64,000 bases of DNA from Gimesia aquarii (GCF_007748175.1 NZ_CP037422.1:3955020-4019019); one strand, 5' to 3'; counted from the stretch's first letter, positions 46,828 to 55,892 are shown. Program-made: numbers and translations. The notes: generated by a model from the letters alone, not told the origin.

Positions 46828-47346
46828 TTATTCAGCAGGAACAGGAAAAATCGCTTCACGCTCTCCGAATGCTTTATCAAGATCGAGCAAGGCCGCAGGA
46901 TCATCGGCAACCATTTTTATGTGTGCCAGATTCATTTGTGCTGATCTCTCTTCTTCAACCTGTTCTGTGATGAACCACTGCAGTTCTGCTGAAGTAGCAT
47001 ACGCTTTTTCTTCAAACGCAAATTGTAAAATTGAATTGATACTACGAGTATTCTCTTTTTCCTGATCGAGAGCCGCTTCAAATATGTCAATAACGGTTGT
47101 AAATTCGATTTTCGGTTTTTCAATTTGCTTTAAGATTACCGATTTACCACGATCGATTAGAAACCAGCGCAGTTTCATAGCGTGAGTATATTCTTCTTGC
47201 GCCTGTGAATTCAGCCATTTCGCAAACCCAGGAAAGTAATTCTTGCTACACCATGTTGACATGGCCAAATAACCATACCAGGCATCTAGCTCAAGATGGA
47301 TTTGCTCATTAAGTCGCTGAAAAACTTTCTCGTCGTTCGGATACAT
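46828..47346 (-). CDS. ftnA: Ferritin, iron-storage protein
   Basis: A 172-residue four-helix ferritin without haem-ligand features. Ferroxidase ligands are visible in HLELDAWYGYLAM, AQEEYTHAMKL (Glu-x-x-His) and FITEQVEEE. Length is that of bacterial FtnA. It oxidises Fe(II) and stores Fe(III), limiting Fenton chemistry. The ATG at 47346 has AAGG nine bases upstream; a TTG seven codons earlier is less likely. It is probably the first gene of a ferritin-pmp3-mscS-trkA-C transcript that starts from a sigma-54-type promoter. Confidence 0.94.
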   Translation of the reverse strand: MYPNDEKVFQRLNEQIHLELDAWYGYLAMSTWCSKNYFPGFAKWLNSQAQEEYTHAMKLRWFLIDRGKSVILKQIEKPKIEFTTVIDIFEAALDQEKENTRSINSILQFAFEEKAYATSAELQWFITEQVEEERSAQMNLAHIKMVADDPAALLDLDKAFGEREAIFPVPAE

Positions 47347-47395
47347 GTGATACGCCTTTTGGTTCAATAGTCTATAGTAAAACTATGAAATATTA

Positions 47396-47412
47396 AGCAT
47401 ATTGCGTACCAA
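47396..47412 (-). promoter_or_regulatory. Candidate sigma-54 promoter of the ferritin operon
   Basis: On the minus strand TTGGTACGCAATATGCT matches YTGGCACGRNNNTTGCW in all but three specified positions. The invariant GG (47410-47409) and GC (47398-47397) are exactly ten bases apart. The predicted start is near 47385, about 39 bases before the ferritin ATG. No good sigma-70 boxes are visible in the same interval. Confidence 0.6.
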
Positions 47413-47504
47413 ATCAGGCTGGAATTATTTTCAGTTATTTAGAGGCCAGAAAACAGCCTTCAATAAGTTTTTATTTAAGCAAGTCTTCGATCGGCTCCAA
47501 AACT

Positions 47505-47541
47505 TGATTGATAGTCGATCAATATGATTGATGATCGATCA
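47505..47541 (-). promoter_or_regulatory. Two tandem 17-bp palindromes, candidate enhancer
   Basis: TGATTGATAGTCGATCA (47505-47521) and TGATTGATGATCGATCA (47525-47541) differ at two positions and are 20 bases apart. Each is an imperfect palindrome of the form TGATYGA-N3-TCGATCA. They lie about 130-150 bases upstream of the predicted sigma-54 start, the usual place for enhancer sites bound by NtrC-family activators. Confidence 0.65.
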
Positions 47542-47643
47542 GGTTAGGTTTTCAAGTTCGATAAAACGTTTCGTTTATGAGATTGAAATACTCTCAACAA
47601 ACTCTCATGTGTAGAAACATCAAGATCATAAATAACATGAAAC

Positions 47644-50600
47644 TCATAAATCTCGCTGGTTTTCAGAATTTTCCGACTGCCAGCGAGTCAACTCTTCAGA
47701 AAGTAGATTCAACTCTACCTCAAGCTCATCAATGATCTTAGTGACAGAAGAAAGGTCAGTCGCATTTTTCATATCCTCGATTGTTTTCGCCGACTGTACT
47801 GCTGCATGTGCTTCAAAGTTTGCACAGAGTCCTTTCAAACTATGGGCAGCACGAACCATTTCATCAATATCACCACTTTGGACCCGTTTGCGAATCTCAT
47901 CTAACAAGCTGGGAGAATCTTCAAAGAAATAATTCACCATATCGTTGAGAATTTCTTTATCATCACCAACACGCGAGAGTGCAGTCTGCATATTAATGAC
48001 CGATTGCTTGGAAGCAGAATCACTATGAGTTGTAGATCGCTGCTTTGAATGTGAGGGAAACTGTTCGTCTTTGATACGCGACTCGGTATTACTTTTATCG
48101 ATGGGAGTTCGATTTTGTGAATATTCGTTTCCATAACGTTCTACAAGACGTATCAGCTTCTTCGCATCGATTGGTTTGGAGATATAATCGTCCATGCCAG
48201 CTTTAAGACATCGATCACGGTCGCCACGCATCGCGTATGCTGTCATAGCAATGATCGGAATATGATCATTCGATTCTGCTTCCTGTTCACGAATGAGCGT
48301 GGTTGCCTGCAAACCATCCATTGTCGGCATCTGAACGTCCATTAACATAAGATCAAATGAATCACTTCTTAGATAATCAATTGCTTCACGGCCATTATTG
48401 GCAATTGTGCAGTCGTGCCCCCGCTTATTAAGGATTGCTGTGATTACTTTTTGATTCGCGGGAGTATCTTCAGCAATGAGAATATTGAGCGACTGTGGTG
48501 TCTCTTCTATTTTCATTACACTATCACGTTCTAATTGGGGGCTTTTGAATGCTGTCATGATTGCGTCAAGTAAATCGGATTGCGAAACGGGTTTTTCCAG
48601 AAAGGCAGAGATTTCAAGCCCTTCGCAACGATCATTGAATATCTGACGGTCAGTAGAAGACAGCATCAGAATCGTTGCAGATTCGAGAAGTCCTTGTTCT
48701 TGAGCTTGTTCCAATAACATGAAACCATCCGTTTCTGGCATTAATGCATCTACAATAACCAGTGGATATTCTTTTTTCTCTCTTCTGGCTTCAGAAAGTT
48801 GCTGCAAGGCTCTTTCCGCCGAAGAGACAGGGGTAGGAGACATTGACCAATTGCTCAACATCTCTTCAAGAATGACACGGTTAGTCTGGTTATCATCCAC
48901 AACAAGCACGGGAAGCTCACGTAGATCGTCTACAGTAACCTGCTCTCGCTTCATGTCCATCTCGTCTGGCTCTGCGACCCTTAGAGAGACCCTGAAACAA
49001 AACTGGCTTCCACGTCCCAATTCACTCTCAAGCCAAATTTGTCCGTCCATCAGACCAACAATCTCCTGACAGATCGCCAACCCCAGCCCTGATCCAGAAT
49101 ATTGCCGCGTTGTTGAGGCATCAGCCTGAGCAAAGGGAGCAAAAATCCGTTCCTGGTCTGCAGGTGCTATACCAATTCCTGTATCAGATACCTGAAATTC
49201 TAATGCGACTGTTTCGCCAGGTAATATATCGAGAGACGCTTGCTTTGTCTCCGTCGTAGAATCCCTCGGCGGTTCAGACAATTTTGCATCAATGACAACT
49301 TCACCTTGCTCAGTGAATTTGATGGCATTACCAATCAGGTTGATCAAAATCTGTCGAAACCTTACGGGATCACTAATCACACGCTCTGGAACTCCCTTTT
49401 TAATATGAAGTGCTAACTCCAGACCTTTTTCATGCGCTCTTAATGACAGTGTTTTCACGACTTCATCTAGCAAATCTCTGAGATTGAATGAAATGGGTTC
49501 GAGCTCGAAACGACCCGCTTCCAATCGGGAGAAGTCTAAAATATCGTTGACAAGCAGTAGCAATGAATCCGCAGAATCTTTGGCAGTTTGAAGGTAATCA
49601 CGCTTCATTGGTGTTAAATCTTCTTGCAATGTGAGTTCCAACATACCAAGGATGGCATTCATTGGTGTTCGCAATTCATGACTTACCGTAGCTAAAAATT
49701 CCCCTTGTACACGACTGGCCTGTTCCGCTTCATCACGTGCTTTAAGGAGCTCCTCTTCTCGCCTGCGTCGGGCTGTGGTATCACGCTCGATAATCGAGGA
49801 ACCCATTATTTTTCCGTCAAGACCACGAATTGGAGAGACGGTGATTGAAACATCGATGATAGTGCCGTCTTTTCGCATTCGTCGAGTTTGGAACTGTTCG
49901 AGCCGTCGACCGGTTTTCATCGCTTCGAGAATTTCCGATTCCTCGCGCGCCATGCCCGGAGGCAGAATAATCGTAATGGTTTCTCCAATCGCTTCGTCAG
50001 CCGGCCAGCCATAGATGATTTCGGCTCCGCTATTCCAGGAAGTGATGGTCCCGTCGAGAGCTTTACTAATAATTGCATCTGCTGAAGAATCGACAATTGC
50101 TGCCAGGCGCGTTCGTTCTTCCTGCCATTGCATCCGTTCAACCATTTGACTGATTTTATTGGCAACTCCACTAGCTAATGACAAAAGATTTGGATCCGGG
50201 GTAGTCAGTTTGTTATTGAAAAATTCCACCACAGCAATGATTTTGCCGTCTAGTTTTACTGGAAATCCAAAGGCTGATCGAATTCCAAACTTTGTAAAAT
50301 CACGTTTGTGAGTAATGGTATCATCATTTTCGATGTCTGTGATCCAAACTGCCTCACCACTTTGCCAGACCTGTCCTGGAAGATCTTCGCCCTGTATTAT
50401 TGATACTTTTTCTGAGACTGAGCGGAGCGCGCGAAAATTGTTGTCATTTGTGGTATACCAAATTCGAGAAGAGATCAGCCGAGTATCATCATTATTGCTC
50501 ACAAAAACATGACTTACAGGCCAACCGGATATTTCACAAAGATTGTTAACACAGAGGCGTAATGCATTTTCGAGTGCGTCGTTCATTGAGGAAGAAAAAC

Positions 50601-51069
50601 TGGCTTGTTCCAGCAATGCCGCCTCGAGCTTTTCACGTGCAATGAGTTGCTCAGCCTCTTTTGCTGCCGAAATGTCACGGATAAACGCGTTAAAAATAAT
50701 ATGCCCGTCCCACTCAACTTGTGTTACTGTCAATTCGACTGGGAATTCTTGACCATTGCGTCGAAGTGCCGAGAATTCCATTTGTTGATTCAGCACACAT
50801 CCTTTTCCAGTTTCTTTGAACAAACGCAGCCCATTGATGTGTTGGGCTCGATATTGAGGGGGAACAATCAGTGTGCTAATAGCTTTACCAGTCACCTCTT
50901 CACGTGACCAACCGAATATTTTTTCGGCGCTTCGATTCCAATCAATCACATGGCCTTCAATATCCATTGTGATAACAGCATCGGGTGCTGAGTCTATGAT
51001 TATCTGCAACCGATCATCCGATGCCCATAATGCAGGCTTCATGAAATTATCATTCGATGAGTTAGCCAT
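47644..51069 (-). CDS. Hybrid sensor histidine kinase (PAS-GAF-PAS-HisKA-HATPase-REC-REC-Hpt)
   Basis: An 1141-residue soluble phosphorelay kinase with no membrane segment. Order of domains: PAS (16-135), GAF (155-315), PAS (322-435), HisKA with His464 in SHELRTPM, ATPase (DTGIGIAP and GSGLGLAI motifs), two receivers (LVVDDNQTN with VIVDALMP; IAEDTPANQ with MLMDVQMP) and a C-terminal Hpt domain with AAHSLKGLC. All phosphorelay residues are present, so phosphate could leave through Hpt to another receiver. The sigma-54 response regulator encoded 1.1 kb upstream on the same strand is the best candidate. Cue unknown. Confidence 0.95.
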   Translation of the reverse strand: MANSSNDNFMKPALWASDDRLQIIIDSAPDAVITMDIEGHVIDWNRSAEKIFGWSREEVTGKAISTLIVPPQYRAQHINGLRLFKETGKGCVLNQQMEFSALRRNGQEFPVELTVTQVEWDGHIIFNAFIRDISAAKEAEQLIAREKLEAALLEQASFSSSMNDALENALRLCVNNLCEISGWPVSHVFVSNNDDTRLISSRIWYTTNDNNFRALRSVSEKVSIIQGEDLPGQVWQSGEAVWITDIENDDTITHKRDFTKFGIRSAFGFPVKLDGKIIAVVEFFNNKLTTPDPNLLSLASGVANKISQMVERMQWQEERTRLAAIVDSSADAIISKALDGTITSWNSGAEIIYGWPADEAIGETITIILPPGMAREESEILEAMKTGRRLEQFQTRRMRKDGTIIDVSITVSPIRGLDGKIMGSSIIERDTTARRRREEELLKARDEAEQASRVQGEFLATVSHELRTPMNAILGMLELTLQEDLTPMKRDYLQTAKDSADSLLLLVNDILDFSRLEAGRFELEPISFNLRDLLDEVVKTLSLRAHEKGLELALHIKKGVPERVISDPVRFRQILINLIGNAIKFTEQGEVVIDAKLSEPPRDSTTETKQASLDILPGETVALEFQVSDTGIGIAPADQERIFAPFAQADASTTRQYSGSGLGLAICQEIVGLMDGQIWLESELGRGSQFCFRVSLRVAEPDEMDMKREQVTVDDLRELPVLVVDDNQTNRVILEEMLSNWSMSPTPVSSAERALQQLSEARREKKEYPLVIVDALMPETDGFMLLEQAQEQGLLESATILMLSSTDRQIFNDRCEGLEISAFLEKPVSQSDLLDAIMTAFKSPQLERDSVMKIEETPQSLNILIAEDTPANQKVITAILNKRGHDCTIANNGREAIDYLRSDSFDLMLMDVQMPTMDGLQATTLIREQEAESNDHIPIIAMTAYAMRGDRDRCLKAGMDDYISKPIDAKKLIRLVERYGNEYSQNRTPIDKSNTESRIKDEQFPSHSKQRSTTHSDSASKQSVINMQTALSRVGDDKEILNDMVNYFFEDSPSLLDEIRKRVQSGDIDEMVRAAHSLKGLCANFEAHAAVQSAKTIEDMKNATDLSSVTKIIDELEVELNLLSEELTRWQSENSENQRDL

Positions 51070-51247
51070 CCCTTGATAGAACCTAACTAGTAATTGATTA
51101 AAATTAGTAGACTGACATCAATAATGAACTGGGATTCAGAGTTTTATAATCATAACCATATAATGTGGAAGATTCCATGAATCTTTCATACAGGCTCCCT
51201 GAGTCGATGCCAAAAAATTTTATGTCTCATAGCTTCTAAATCGTTTC

Positions 51248-51505
51248 CTAATGAATTGATGTATCTGATTCTGTTTGTGATGATTCGGGATGATTGGATT
51301 GGTTGATCAATTTACGACCTTTTCTAGCCGCTTTCTCAACGAACTCTTCGCTTTTATCAATGGCAGCTTCAGTATCTTCCTGCATTTCTTTGGTGTTAAT
51401 TGTGATAGTCGCACCATCTTCAAATGTAGCAAATGAGATCCAGCCCACAATCGCCATTGCCAGCATGGCCACTATAATTAATAATATGACCGTAAAAGAC
51501 TGCAT
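51248..51505 (-). CDS. Small single-span membrane protein
   Basis: An 85-residue protein with one N-terminal helix (VILLIIVAMLAMAIVGWISFA), then an acidic and basic helical tail (KEMQEDTEAAIDKSEEFVEKAARKGRKL). AAGGAG stands seven bases before the ATG. I do not know a family. It lies 142 bases after the DUF1328 gene on the same strand and may share its sigma-54 promoter; a strong hairpin lies between them. Confidence 0.8.
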   Translation of the reverse strand: MQSFTVILLIIVAMLAMAIVGWISFATFEDGATITINTKEMQEDTEAAIDKSEEFVEKAARKGRKLINQSNHPESSQTESDTSIH

Positions 51506-51564
51506 CAGAATTCTCCTTTATATAGTTCGATAATTATACAATTGAGAAAACACATAACTGAAAC

Positions 51565-51591
51565 CGGCGGAACACGAAACGTGTACCGCCG
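51565..51591 (-). promoter_or_regulatory. Strong hairpin between DUF1328 and the 85-residue gene
   Basis: CGGCGG (51565-51570) with CCGCCG (51586-51591), plus inner ACACG/CGTGT around AAA. There is no T run on the minus strand, so it is more likely an mRNA processing or stabilising stem, or a partial terminator, than a full stop. Confidence 0.55.
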
Positions 51592-51647
51592 ATGTGCATT
51601 TCAACTGCATATTTCAGGGGACTAGCTGATTTTTATTTGACAAGAGA

Positions 51648-51815
51648 TTAGTCAACTGTAACTCGGCGCCCCGTGACCAGACCAATAATAGCCAGGACTA
51701 GAAAGACGAAGAATAAGATTTTTGCGGCTCCATAGGCCATACCACCGACCATACCAAAACCAAAAAGACCAGCGACTAACGCAATCACCAAAAATAATAA
51801 TGCCCACCTTAACAT
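51648..51815 (-). CDS. DUF1328 (YtjA-type) membrane peptide
   Basis: A 55-residue protein read from ATG 51815, with GGGGAG nine bases upstream. It has two membrane helices: [21 protein letters not shown] and [17 protein letters not shown], ending in TGRRVTVD. The pattern [34 protein letters not shown] is diagnostic of DUF1328. Members respond to envelope or oxidative stress in several bacteria; the mechanism is unknown. A near-perfect sigma-54 promoter sits about 165 bases upstream. Confidence 0.93.
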   Translation of the reverse strand: MLRWALLFLVIALVAGLFGFGMVGGMAYGAAKILFFVFLVLAIIGLVTGRRVTVD

Positions 51816-51978
51816 GATACTCCCCTTTCAAAACTTGGAATGTTTATTTCCGAATTCAGGATTTCCATTGCTGACTTGACTGCGCCAACGACTGTGTCAG
51901 CTAATTTCAGCCAACCGGACTAAAACTCCGGCTCGTTCAGTTCGCTTTTTTGCTTTACTGCGATGAAAAATTAACATT

Positions 51979-51995
51979 TGCAAGTACTGTGCCAA
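51979..51995 (-). promoter_or_regulatory. Candidate sigma-54 promoter of the DUF1328 gene
   Basis: TTGGCACAGTACTTGCA on the minus strand matches the sigma-54 consensus at every specified position but one, with GG and GC ten bases apart. The predicted start is near 51968, leaving a leader of about 150 bases, which can fold a small stem at 51916-51932. Confidence 0.72.
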
Positions 51996-52103
51996 ACAAG
52001 AGGATCAAAAGATCGCAAGAACGTAAGGTACTATTTGGCATATGCTTATAGCTGTTCTTTAAGCATGGCAATGACAAGTTAATGAATCTGCCAGGCGCGC
52101 ACT

Positions 52104-52140
52104 GGTCGATTAGCAATCGCTTCCTGATCGATCAACGACC
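52104..52140 (-). promoter_or_regulatory. Candidate enhancer region upstream of DUF1328
   Basis: GGTCG (52104-52108) and CGACC (52136-52140) frame an imperfect inverted repeat that contains the perfect palindrome TGATCGATCA (52125-52134). The same ten-base palindrome is the core of the second enhancer-like site upstream of ferritin. It lies about 155 bases upstream of the predicted sigma-54 start. Confidence 0.45.
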
Positions 52141-52174
52141 GCTGCTTGAGCACGAAAAGAAGACATTAATTCAG

Positions 52175-53647
52175 TTAGCTGACATCATCATCAATACTCA
52201 CCGTTTTATCCATTGAGATACCAAACTGTGCTATGCGATCGCGAATTTTTCCACGTGTAATCCCTAGAATTTCAGCGGCGCGCGTTTGGTTTCCTCCTGT
52301 TTCATTCAAAATACGTGTGAGAAGATAACGCTCCATCATTTCGAGAGTTTCGCTATAGAGATCAGTCGACTGTTCTGACAAACGTTGATTCACGAATTGG
52401 CGTAAATCTGAAAGTGAAAGCACATCATTAGCTGATGCCCTCCCAACATCTGACTCTGCGGAGGCTATCTGCGAATGACTGCTTATTTCGTCTGGCAGGA
52501 ATGATGGCACAATGATTGGACTGGTACTATTCAACAAGGATTGTCGAATAACGCTTTGAAGCTCTCGCACATTTCCCGGCCAGTCGTATTTGTTTAAGAG
52601 ATCCAGCGCTTCCGAAGAGACACCTTCAAGTTCTGAACGTCCCATCTCATGACAAGCTTCGTTCAGATAATGTTCGACTAAGAGTGCGATGTCATTGCCT
52701 CGCTCACGTAATGGTGGTAGCGAGATAGTCATTCCATTAAGTCGATAGAATAAATCTTCTCGAAACGAACCATCCTTGACCATCTCTTCAAGATTTCGAT
52801 TTGTAGCAGCAACAATGCGTACGTCTGTTTCGATAGTCTTGTTGCCACCCACTCGTTCAAATTTTTGCTCTTGCAACAAACGCAAGACTTTGCCTTGCGT
52901 CAATTGTGACATATCACCGACTTCGTCTAAAAAAATCGTACCACCATTACACTGTTCGAACTTTCCGATGCGCTGCTTATCTGCCCCGGTGAAAGCCCCT
53001 TTTTCATAGCCAAAGAGCTCACTTTCGAGTAAGGTTTCGGTAAGTGCAGCACAATTAACGGCCATAAAACAGTCATCTGATCGCGGGCTGTGCTGATAGA
53101 TTGCCCGAGCAACGAGTTCTTTTCCAGTTCCACTTTCTCCACGAATGAGTACGTTCACATTTTCCGCTGCGACGCGTCCGATAGACTTAAATACCTCTAG
53201 CATCTGCGGACTACGCCCAACAAATTGATCCCCGCTTTTTGGTTTCGTATCTCCTACCGGCAACGCAACAGGTATATTCATTAACCGTCGAGTTTCAATT
53301 GCTTTCTGGACTAATTCATTCAATTTGGGAAGGTTAAGTGGTTTTGCGAGATAATCAAAAGCCCCTAACTGCATGGCTTTGATGGCCATATCGCTATCAT
53401 TGGATGAAGTAATGAAAATGACTGGTAATCGTCGATCCGCTTCCTGGATCTGATGAAAAACGTCTAATCCTGAAATTCCGGGAAGCATGATATCGAGTAA
53501 GATTACTTCTGGAGACTGCTCCTCAATTTCACTGACTCCTTTTTCTGCTGTATCAACAGAAATGACGTCAATGCTCATTTTTTCCAATGACCGCCTCACC
53601 ATTTCTTGAACAGTGCGGTCATCATCTACAACCAACGCTTTCGACAT
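52175..53647 (-). CDS. Sigma-54-dependent response regulator, NtrC family
   Basis: A 490-residue activator. The receiver (residues 1-120) has VVDDD and the phospho-acceptor Asp52 (ILLDIMLP). The AAA+ domain (about 145-385) has Walker A GESGTGKE, the sigma-54-contacting GAFTGA loop, Walker B IFLDEVGDM and the R-finger region. The C-terminal Fis-type helix-turn-helix is GGNQTRAAEILGITRGKIRD. With all sigma-54 contacts intact it should drive open-complex formation at sigma-54 promoters. Three such promoters are seen in this island. The hybrid kinase downstream is its likely phosphate source. Confidence 0.96.
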   Translation of the reverse strand: MSKALVVDDDRTVQEMVRRSLEKMSIDVISVDTAEKGVSEIEEQSPEVILLDIMLPGISGLDVFHQIQEADRRLPVIFITSSNDSDMAIKAMQLGAFDYLAKPLNLPKLNELVQKAIETRRLMNIPVALPVGDTKPKSGDQFVGRSPQMLEVFKSIGRVAAENVNVLIRGESGTGKELVARAIYQHSPRSDDCFMAVNCAALTETLLESELFGYEKGAFTGADKQRIGKFEQCNGGTIFLDEVGDMSQLTQGKVLRLLQEQKFERVGGNKTIETDVRIVAATNRNLEEMVKDGSFREDLFYRLNGMTISLPPLRERGNDIALLVEHYLNEACHEMGRSELEGVSSEALDLLNKYDWPGNVRELQSVIRQSLLNSTSPIIVPSFLPDEISSHSQIASAESDVGRASANDVLSLSDLRQFVNQRLSEQSTDLYSETLEMMERYLLTRILNETGGNQTRAAEILGITRGKIRDRIAQFGISMDKTVSIDDDVS

Positions 53648-54013
53648 AATTCAGAGGCCCTATCCTTTTTTATAAAATTGATATCATGATCTGCTTAGAA
53701 CAGGCTGGCTCGCTTTAGTAAGGTGGCTCTCGCATAGAAAGAAACAGTTATCACGAGAACCTGCATATGGATTCCTGGTCGAAATACCTACCAAAAGTAA
53801 TTCAATTTGTCCTGAGTCAGATTGATTTGTGATTTGATATAAGTTGTTAAAGACGGATATCTACTAGATTTCTAACATAGTAAATTCAAATAATAGTATA
53901 TCAATTTGAAAATAAATCAGCGAAGACGAAATTGATCTTATAGAACGAATATATAATTTTAAAATTCCTCTTTGATCGATTGACTGTTGACTACTTGTCG
54001 TTAAACTAATTTA
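53648..54013. other. Intergenic region upstream of the response-regulator gene
   Basis: AT-rich, with no supported frame. It should hold the promoter of the response regulator (minus) and the promoter of the candidate small RNA (plus, boxes 53980-53985 and 54002-54007). Confidence 0.5.
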
Positions 54014-54098
54014 GTGACCTACCCGTGAAGGCTAGGTCCCCAATAGGTCTATGAAAGCCCTGCAGCGCATTTTTTTCATGCGCTGCAGGGCTTTTTTT
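54014..54098 (+). ncRNA. Candidate small RNA
   Basis: A strong intrinsic terminator, AAGCCCTGCAGCGCAT / ATGCGCTGCAGGGCTT (54055-54093) plus seven T, stands on the plus strand, yet no plus-strand gene precedes it. TTGACT (53980-53985), 16 bases, TAAACT (54002-54007) forms a promoter that would start near 54014, giving an RNA of about 85 nt. Its 5' half can pair GACCTA (54016-54021) with either of two TAGGTC copies (54033-54038 or 54044-54049), so alternative folds are possible. It starts 366 bases from the activator gene's start codon, which is on the opposite strand. Confidence 0.5.
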
Positions 54099-54345
54099 AT
54101 TGCTTTCTTCCAATTGGTTGATTGTCAAGCAAACTGGTTTATTAACGCTCGCCAGGTGAATATTTTTCATTGAAATCCCGAGCAAAAATACGATTGAGTT
54201 TAAAACTCGATCGTAGAAAAATCGTATGAAAACAACTGTAATAAGTATGAAAAAGCGAAATTTCATCAGAAATAAAAATGAATCCTCTACTAGTGGCACG
54301 CGATCTGCTTTTCGTCTTCAAATAGAAGATGGAAAGGAGACAGCA

Positions 54346-55056
54346 ATGTTTTTTAGTGCTAATAAATTATGTAGATTTCATATCGATGCTACTGACGGTG
54401 AGTGTGGAAAAGTAAAGGATTTTTTGTTTGATGATGTTTTAAACATTACACGCTACATTGTTGTTAACACTGGTGGCTGGTTAATAGAACGTCAAGTACT
54501 GATCTCTCCTGTCGCCGTTAGTCAGCCAGATTTTGATTCTTATGTACTTCCAACAGTTCTATCGAAAAAAAACATCGAGGATTCACCAGCCATCCAGAGC
54601 GATCTTCCGGTCTCTCGGCAGCATGAACATAATATGGCTTTATACTACAACTGGCCCATGTATTGGGATTCAATTAATTCATCTACAAATACTAGTGTTA
54701 CTGTGGAACCGAAACAGATTGAGGGTGATCCACACTTGAGAAGCGTTTCTGAAATTACTGGGTACCATATCCAGTGTATGGAAGGAGCAGTCGGCCATGT
54801 AGAAGATTTGATTATCGACACAGAAAGCTGGTGTTTGCGTTATTTAATCATTGATACACGTGATTGGCTGCCAAGTAAAAAAGTGATTATTGCGTTTGAC
54901 TGGATCACACATATTACGTGGGAAGACCGCAAGGTTCATATTGATTTAACGCAAAATCAAGTGAAAAACGCACCTACTTATGATCCACGATTACCCGTTA
55001 ATCGCGCGTATGAAACGCAGCTTTATGATTTCTATGGACGACCATCCTATTGGTAG
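54346..55056 (+). CDS. Protein with two PRC-barrel domains
   Basis: A 236-residue protein. AAGGAG seven bases before the ATG at 54346 is decisive, although the frame is open 40 codons further upstream. Two PRC-barrel domains are visible: CRFHIDATDGECGKVKDFLFDD...RYIVVNTGG and GYHIQCMEGAVGHVEDLIIDTESWCLRYLIIDTRD, separated by a linker. PRC-barrels occur in RimM, photosynthetic reaction centre H and many small stress proteins and bind partner proteins or RNA. No signal peptide. It is the first of several plus-strand stress-type genes. Confidence 0.88.
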   Translation: MFFSANKLCRFHIDATDGECGKVKDFLFDDVLNITRYIVVNTGGWLIERQVLISPVAVSQPDFDSYVLPTVLSKKNIEDSPAIQSDLPVSRQHEHNMALYYNWPMYWDSINSSTNTSVTVEPKQIEGDPHLRSVSEITGYHIQCMEGAVGHVEDLIIDTESWCLRYLIIDTRDWLPSKKVIIAFDWITHITWEDRKVHIDLTQNQVKNAPTYDPRLPVNRAYETQLYDFYGRPSYW

Positions 55057-55181
55057 TTCAAAACTAAACTCCTTCGCCAATGCATAATATGTGAAGTCGA
55101 GGTTATTTAAGGCGTTCTCGTTCTTGGGATAGCGGTGCGCTGACACGAACACAATTAGATCTATTTTATAAGGAAGATCCA

Positions 55182-55373
55182 ATGAAAAAGAAAATTCGAA
55201 TGTCATTGATACATGCGGGGGCTCTCATGCTTATGTCTACAGTAGCTCTTACTCTTGTAGGCTGTGATAACAAAGAAAAAGTACTCGATGTTGAAACTCC
55301 GGGTGGTGAGATCGAAATCGAACGCAACCGCGACACCGGTGCAGTAGATGTGGAAGTTGATAAGAAGGAATAA
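55182..55373 (+). CDS. Small lipoprotein
   Basis: A 63-residue protein with AAGGAAG upstream. The signal segment ends in a lipobox LTLVGCDN with Cys at residue 28. The mature part is only 36 residues and highly charged (VETPGGEIEIERNRDTGAVDVEVDKKE). The end VDVEVDKK resembles IDVEVDTK at the end of the PRC-barrel protein at 55915. Unknown function; likely anchored to the outer or inner membrane. Confidence 0.83.
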   Translation: MKKKIRMSLIHAGALMLMSTVALTLVGCDNKEKVLDVETPGGEIEIERNRDTGAVDVEVDKKE

Positions 55374-55492
55374 GTTCAAGAAGTAGAGAACTCTCATCCA
55401 AAATACATGCCAAGCAATTTCTGAAAAATTCGGCAGAAAACAAGAATCGTTTCAGTCTATATTCACAATACTCAATTAAGAGGTAACAAAAA

Positions 55493-55696
55493 ATGAACAA
55501 AGATCAATTCGAAGGAAAATGGAAACAGATTAAAGGCCAAGTCAAGGAAAAATGGGGCGACCTGACAGACGATGAGGTGGACCAAATTGACGGAAAGCGT
55601 GAACAGCTTGTCGGTAAAATTCAGGAGCGATATGGAATCGCAAAAGAAGAAGCAGAAAAGCAGGTTCGCCAATTTGAAAGTTCCTGTGGATGCTAG
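55493..55696 (+). CDS. CsbD family stress protein
   Basis: A 67-residue protein with the CsbD hallmark: MNKDQFEGKWKQIKGQVKEKWGDLTDDE..IDGKREQLVGKIQERYG. The fold is a small helical bundle. CsbD is under the general stress regulon in Bacillus, and related proteins are common in stress islands of other bacteria. Ends in SSCGC. The ribosome site is GAGG eight bases upstream. Gaps of about 120 and 220 bases separate it from the neighbouring lipoprotein and PRC-barrel genes. Confidence 0.93.
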   Translation: MNKDQFEGKWKQIKGQVKEKWGDLTDDEVDQIDGKREQLVGKIQERYGIAKEEAEKQVRQFESSCGC

Positions 55697-55864
55697 TAGC
55701 TGACTAGCAATTAACTACAGTCTTGGCCAAATAATTCCATAACTCCGTCAATAATGAAATCGGTACGACTACTCGCGACGCATCGCAATGGTAATGAAAC
55801 CGCAATTATGAAGTAGTATTGTAGCTGTCAGTTGATAGTGAGAATTGATCAAGCAGAAATCCAA

Positions 55865-55892
55865 GGGACTCGATTCACATAAATCGAGTCCC
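55865..55892 (+). promoter_or_regulatory. Leader hairpin before the tandem PRC-barrel gene
   Basis: GGGACTCGATT (55865-55875) pairs with AATCGAGTCCC (55882-55892), an 11-bp perfect stem ending 22 bases before the ATG at 55915. It is followed by ATTTTAA, so it may act as a terminator for the csbD transcript or as a leader stem. Confidence 0.55.

Noticed and set aside
54149..54172. A sigma-54-like CTGGTTTATTAACGC before the first PRC-barrel gene
   Set aside because: GG and GC are nine bases apart rather than ten, so the spacing is wrong.
54006..54299. A 97-codon frame on the minus strand across the candidate RNA and terminator
   Set aside because: It crosses a strong terminator stem and has no ribosome site.
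55130..55156. A GG-N10-GC pair before the small lipoprotein gene
   Set aside because: Outside the GG and GC it matches few consensus positions.
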